Assembly (NCBI RefSeq): GCF_014638915.1
Contig: NZ_BMFQ01000001.1
Coordinates: forward strand, 496,001-560,000
DNA length: 64,000 nucleotides
Direction of reading: 5' to 3'
Source: Xanthomarina arctica
GTDB taxonomy: Bacteria > Bacteroidota > Bacteroidia > Flavobacteriales > Flavobacteriaceae
Shown here: piece by piece, positions 60,587 through 64,000 of the stretch
Layout of the letters: each line of letters begins with the position of its first letter
Numbering within the stretch: the first letter of the stretch is position 1
Made by a program: the position numbers and the translations under genes
The notes under the pieces: model-generated
Database searches by the model: none
What the model was told of the DNA's origin: nothing
What the model saw: only the letters and a program-made list of their open reading frames with translations

Positions 60587-62926
60587 TTAGAAATCCAATT
60601 CATCAGGAACTTCACCCTCTGGGATGCCTGAATTTGAATTATTATCTGGATCGTAATTCGTGCAATCTACTTCTATAGAAAGTTCTAAAGGTCTTTCAAA
60701 ATCTGCTGTAGAAATATCTAAGTCTTTATCTTCATAACAGCTCTTCATATAAACTCCCCAGATAGGTAAAGCCATAGCAGCTCCCTGTCCGTAAGTAATG
60801 GTTCTAAAATGCGCAGCTCTATCTTCAGCTCCTACCCAAACTCCCGTTACTAAATTTGGTACCATTCCCATAAACCAACCATCACTTTGGTTTTGAGTGG
60901 TTCCTGTTTTTCCTGCTATTGCATTTGTAAATTCGTATGGATAACCTGTTATTACCTCTCTATAATCTGCTCGATATTTTTCACGTCCACTTCCCCTTAA
61001 ACGAGCTCCAGAACCTGATTGTGTAACACCCTCCATAAGTTTAACTGTTACATAAGCCACTTCTTCACTTAATACATCTCTTGTCTCTGGTGTGAATTGA
61101 TATAAAATTGTTCCATTTTTATCTTCTATATGTGTTACCATAACAGGTTTAGTATAAACCCCTTTATTGGCAAACGTAGCATAAGCGGCAACCATTTCAT
61201 AAACACTTAAATCTGGTGTTCCTAGAGCAATTGAAGGCACCACAGGTATATCTGCTTCAATACCTAATTTTCTAGCTAAATCCACTACAGGTTGTGGTCC
61301 AACTTTATCCATTAATCTAGCAGTAATAGTATTAACAGAATTTGCTAATGCATCTTTTAAAGTTCTATTACCACCATATTTATTACCATCATTTTTTGGT
61401 GTCCAAGGATCCGGATTTCCATATTTACCAGCTTCAATAGTAATTTGCGTATCCGGTAACTCATCGCAAGGCGATAAATGTAACTGGTCTATTGCAGTTG
61501 CATAAACAAAAGGTTTAAAAGTAGAACCTACTTGTCTGCGTCCTTGTTTTACGTGATCGTATTGAAAATGCTTGTAATTAATACCTCCAACCCAAGCTTT
61601 TACATGTCCTGTTTGTGGAGCTATGGACATCATACCTGTATGTAAAAACGACTTGTAATAACGCATAGAATCCATTGGCTTCATAATGGTATCAATATCA
61701 CCTCCCCATGAAAAAATGCTCATTTGAGTGGGTTTATCGAAAGACGCAATAATTTCATCCTCGTCTATTTTTAAATCGTATTTCATATGTCTCCAACGCT
61801 CACTTTGTTTCATAGAGCGATTCATTAAGCCATCAATTTCTGACTGATTTAGCTCTAAAAATGGTGCTGTTGGATTTCTATCTGGTGTATTCTGATTGTC
61901 AAATTCTGCCTGAAGCTTAGTCATGTGTTGTGTAACAGCAACTTCGGCATATTTCTGCATTCGCGAATCTATAGTTGTGTAGACTTTCAACCCATCTCCA
62001 TACAAATTGTACTTTTCGCCATCTGGTTTCGGATTGTTTTTTATCCAATCTTTCATAAATCCATCTAAATAAGCTCTAAAATAGGTGGCTATTCCATCAC
62101 GATGTGATTGCGGGGAATAATGCAAATCTAAATCTGTTTTTTGAAGGGAGTCCATCACATTTTCAGAAATATAATCGTATTTCTCCATCTGAGATAAGAC
62201 CACATTTCGTCTGTTTCTAGTTCCGACAGGATTTCTATGGTCTCTAGGGTTATAAAGTGAGGAATTCTTAAACATACCTACCAACATGGCCGATTCTTTA
62301 ATATCTAACTCGCTTGGTTCTTTATCGAAATAAATACTGGATGCCGAACGGATTCCATCTGCATTATTACCAAAATCGTAGATATTAAAATACATGGCAA
62401 TAATTTCGTCTTTGGTATATTGACGCTCTAGCTTGATGGAAATAATCCACTCTTTTAATTTTTGCGTGTATTTATCCAAGCCTTTGGAACGCACACCTAC
62501 AAATAATTGACGTGCTACCTGCTGAGAAATCGTACTAGCTCCTCCGTTTTTTCCTAAATAGACAATAGCTCTTAAAGTACCTCTTGCATCTATCCCAGAA
62601 TGCTCGTAATAACGGGCATCTTCGGTAGCTATTAAAGCATCTACTAAATGCTGTGGTAAATCGTTATAACCAACTGGCGTTCTATTGTCGTTAAAATAAA
62701 ATTTTCCTAAGGTTTTTCCATCCGAAGAAATAATTTCTGTAGCAAGATTTGTTTTAGGATTTTCTAAAATGGTATAATCCGGAAGCTCCCCAAAAAGACC
62801 CCAAGATGCTGATAAAAATAGCATAACAACAAATAAAAGGCCTGCTATAAATAATTTCCAAAACCATCTAACGTAGCTTGAATAACCTTGATTCTTCTCT
62901 GTTTTTTTCTTTTGTACTTTAGCCAT
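60587..62926 (-). CDS. Penicillin-binding protein 1A (bifunctional transglycosylase/transpeptidase)
   Basis: 779 residues. A short basic cytosolic start and one membrane helix (about 21-45) are followed by the GT51 domain: ATEDARYYEHSGIDARG (catalytic Glu about 92), GGASTISQQVARQL and KEWIISIKLERQYTKDEI. The transpeptidase domain has SxxK in GSTFKPFVYA (about 475-480), SVN in ANSVNTITA and KTG in GKTGTTQNQSDGWFMG. It polymerises and cross-links peptidoglycan in the periplasm. It follows gldH by 4 bases. Confidence 0.95.
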   Translation of the reverse strand: MAKVQKKKTEKNQGYSSYVRWFWKLFIAGLLFVVMLFLSASWGLFGELPDYTILENPKTNLATEIISSDGKTLGKFYFNDNRTPVGYNDLPQHLVDALIATEDARYYEHSGIDARGTLRAIVYLGKNGGASTISQQVARQLFVGVRSKGLDKYTQKLKEWIISIKLERQYTKDEIIAMYFNIYDFGNNADGIRSASSIYFDKEPSELDIKESAMLVGMFKNSSLYNPRDHRNPVGTRNRRNVVLSQMEKYDYISENVMDSLQKTDLDLHYSPQSHRDGIATYFRAYLDGFMKDWIKNNPKPDGEKYNLYGDGLKVYTTIDSRMQKYAEVAVTQHMTKLQAEFDNQNTPDRNPTAPFLELNQSEIDGLMNRSMKQSERWRHMKYDLKIDEDEIIASFDKPTQMSIFSWGGDIDTIMKPMDSMRYYKSFLHTGMMSIAPQTGHVKAWVGGINYKHFQYDHVKQGRRQVGSTFKPFVYATAIDQLHLSPCDELPDTQITIEAGKYGNPDPWTPKNDGNKYGGNRTLKDALANSVNTITARLMDKVGPQPVVDLARKLGIEADIPVVPSIALGTPDLSVYEMVAAYATFANKGVYTKPVMVTHIEDKNGTILYQFTPETRDVLSEEVAYVTVKLMEGVTQSGSGARLRGSGREKYRADYREVITGYPYEFTNAIAGKTGTTQNQSDGWFMGMVPNLVTGVWVGAEDRAAHFRTITYGQGAAMALPIWGVYMKSCYEDKDLDISTADFERPLELSIEVDCTNYDPDNNSNSGIPEGEVPDELDF

Positions 62927-62930
62927 AAAC

Positions 62931-63416
62931 TTATTTCGCAGCTGGTTTTTCTATTCTAAATCCAATATCTGTAATCCCTTCTAAATTAACGACACCATTC
63001 ACCTTCCCATTTTCTCTCATAGCTTGTTGAATGTTTACCGTATAATCTCCAGATTCATTAAAAATGACACCTTCTTTATACCACAATTTGTTTTCTTTAA
63101 CATCTGCAAATCCTGTGCCTAAAAATTCACCATTAGGATATGTCATTTTATACTCTAAAGTATCTTTTAAAGTTTTTCCGTGTGGAAATTGCATTTCTAC
63201 AATTAAAAAAAGGTTGTTGTATTTGTATTCGTTATTGTTTCTTAAATTAACATATAAGTTATACGTATTTAAAGTATCTGGCGGCTGTATTTTAAAACTA
63301 ATTATAGAATCTTTATGCCATTTGTCTGACACAGATTTATAGGAATCGAACACGCTTTTAGAGTCGCAAGACACGATAAGAAGCGCCAAAAGAACCAATA
63401 AAACACTATTTCGCAT
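62931..63416 (-). CDS. gldH: Gliding motility lipoprotein GldH
   Basis: 161 residues from the ATG at 63416; the longer frame adds 27 basic residues and no signal. MRNSVLLVLLALLIVSC is a lipoprotein signal (C17). The body carries the GldH pattern: DKWHKDSIISFKI, NLYVNLRNNNEYKYNNLFLIVEMQFPHGKTLKDTLEY, GTGFADVKENKLWYKE and TDIGFRIEKP. GldH is an essential part of the Bacteroidota gliding/type IX secretion apparatus in flavobacteria. Its start overlaps the end of ricT by 11 bases. Confidence 0.9.
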   Translation of the reverse strand: MRNSVLLVLLALLIVSCDSKSVFDSYKSVSDKWHKDSIISFKIQPPDTLNTYNLYVNLRNNNEYKYNNLFLIVEMQFPHGKTLKDTLEYKMTYPNGEFLGTGFADVKENKLWYKEGVIFNESGDYTVNIQQAMRENGKVNGVVNLEGITDIGFRIEKPAAK

Positions 63417-64000
63417 TATTATTTTTGTTTTGGGGTTTTCTTCGTTTTTTATTCTTGTTATTACTTTTTCCTTTTTTATTTGTGTTCTTCGTATCAAATC
63501 GTGTTAAACTATCTTGTCCTACAACGTTTTCAAATTCGCTTTTAGTATCTATAATTAAATCTGTAGCATATTCTTCTAGGCTAGCTACCTTTTCATTATT
63601 TTTATTTTTTTCTAAAATTTCTTTCGCTTGAGCTGTTGTAATTACATGCCAATTGCTCCATTCGCCTTCATAAGCGTACCACATGTGACCTTTAAAAATA
63701 TCTGTTTTCTGACAAACAGCAGTTCCTTTATCTGTAATAAGTTTCGCTTCTGTTCTAGGAAAATCTTTTAAGGCATCCAAATAGGTATCCAATTCGTAAT
63801 TTAAACAGCATTTTAATTTCCCACATTGTCCAGCTAATTTTTGTGGATTTAAGGATAATTGTTGGTAACGGGCAGCTGAGGTACTTACTGAACGGAAATC
63901 TGTTAACCACGTAGAACAGCACAATTCCCTACCACAAGAACCAATACCACCAAGTCTTGATGCTTCCTGACGAAAACCTACTTGTTTCATCTCAATTCTA
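63406..64000 (-). CDS. ricT: RicT/YaaT-like PSP1-domain protein, N-terminus cut by window edge
   Basis: At least 197 residues are visible; the frame continues past the right edge (RIEMKQVGFRQEASRL), so the ATG at 63990 is internal. The PSP1 C-terminal domain has the cysteine-rich GGIGSCGRELCCSTWLTDF and GQCGKLKCCLNYELDTY, the pattern that binds Fe-S clusters with partner Ric proteins in Bacillus. A basic, low-complexity tail (NKKGKSNNKNKKRRKPQNKNNN) ends the protein. In Bacillus RicT acts in mRNA processing; its role in flavobacteria is not established. Confidence 0.92.
   Translation of the reverse strand, partial: RIEMKQVGFRQEASRLGGIGSCGRELCCSTWLTDFRSVSTSAARYQQLSLNPQKLAGQCGKLKCCLNYELDTYLDALKDFPRTEAKLITDKGTAVCQKTDIFKGHMWYAYEGEWSNWHVITTAQAKEILEKNKNNEKVASLEEYATDLIIDTKSEFENVVGQDSLTRFDTKNTNKKGKSNNKNKKRRKPQNKNNNAK

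Noticed and set aside
60430-60615. Minus-strand 61-codon frame between the lipoproteins and pbp1A
   Set aside because: It overlaps the pbp1A terminator, a palindromic repeat and the 3' end of pbp1A, and has no independent coding signal.
1-64000. CRISPR array, insertion sequence or prophage
   Set aside because: No regularly spaced identical repeats, transposase-like or integrase-like proteins, or phage structural genes were found. The short palindromes are dispersed repeats, not terminal repeats of an element.

Overview
The window looks like a chromosomal segment of a marine-type Flavobacteriaceae member (Bacteroidota). It is AT-rich, carries many promoters with the Bacteroidota -7 element TAnnTTTG, encodes secreted proteins ending in type IX secretion sorting domains, includes the gliding lipoprotein gene gldH beside ricT, and makes haem by the C5 route (hemA). 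No rRNA, CRISPR array, insertion sequence or prophage was seen. One tRNA (Asn, GTT) is present. Most of the window is conserved core genome.

Layout. 1-5.1 kb: a truncated seven-blade VCBS/FG-GAP surface protein, tRNA-Asn, the site-2 protease rseP and a secreted M1 aminopeptidase. 5.2-16.9 kb: a metal-homeostasis block made of an SCO-like protein, feoA-feoB, a 45-residue FeoB-associated Cys protein, a secreted protein of unknown role, a DtxR/MntR regulator divergent from a TonB-dependent receptor, a periplasmic thioredoxin, and a Mn/Zn/Fe ABC importer (binding protein, ATPase, two permeases each with an extra C-terminal winged-helix-like domain). A palindrome resembling a DtxR/MntR box lies between regulator and receptor; partial matches lie at the binding-protein start and before feoA. 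16.9-25.3 kb: a TerB/DnaJ protein, a bacilliredoxin, plsC with an acyl-ACP desaturase, an HD hydrolase, a decayed AraC gene abutting another gene remnant, an alpha/beta hydrolase-ECF sigma-membrane protein operon, and an AI-2E family transporter.

25.3-40.5 kb: a crotonase, an NtrY-like kinase, then a haem block. hemH-MATE-hemJ and an AraC regulator run leftward; hemA, a fused hemC-hemD, hemE, a GNAT gene, hemF, a serine hydrolase, a YchJ-like gene and hemB run rightward. Only hemL is missing from a full route from glutamyl-tRNA to haem. 40.6-49.9 kb: a second histidine kinase, a CorC-like protein, an O6-alkylguanine repair protein, a penicillin-acylase-like hydrolase, an exonuclease, a beta-lactamase-fold protein with TPRs and a lipoprotein with an HEASH motif. 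The last two genes share an ECF-like promoter motif.

49.9-64 kb: a 1384-residue M4 metalloprotease with many C-terminal domains, divergent from a double-ATPase peptide-type ABC gene with TTACGG-N5-CCGTAA palindromes between them; a lipoprotein/outer-membrane pair; a 3-oxoacid CoA-transferase (two subunits); two small lipoproteins; and a pbp1A-gldH-ricT operon cut by the right edge. Flavobacterial palindromic repeats are scattered through the window, and some have become part of coding sequence.
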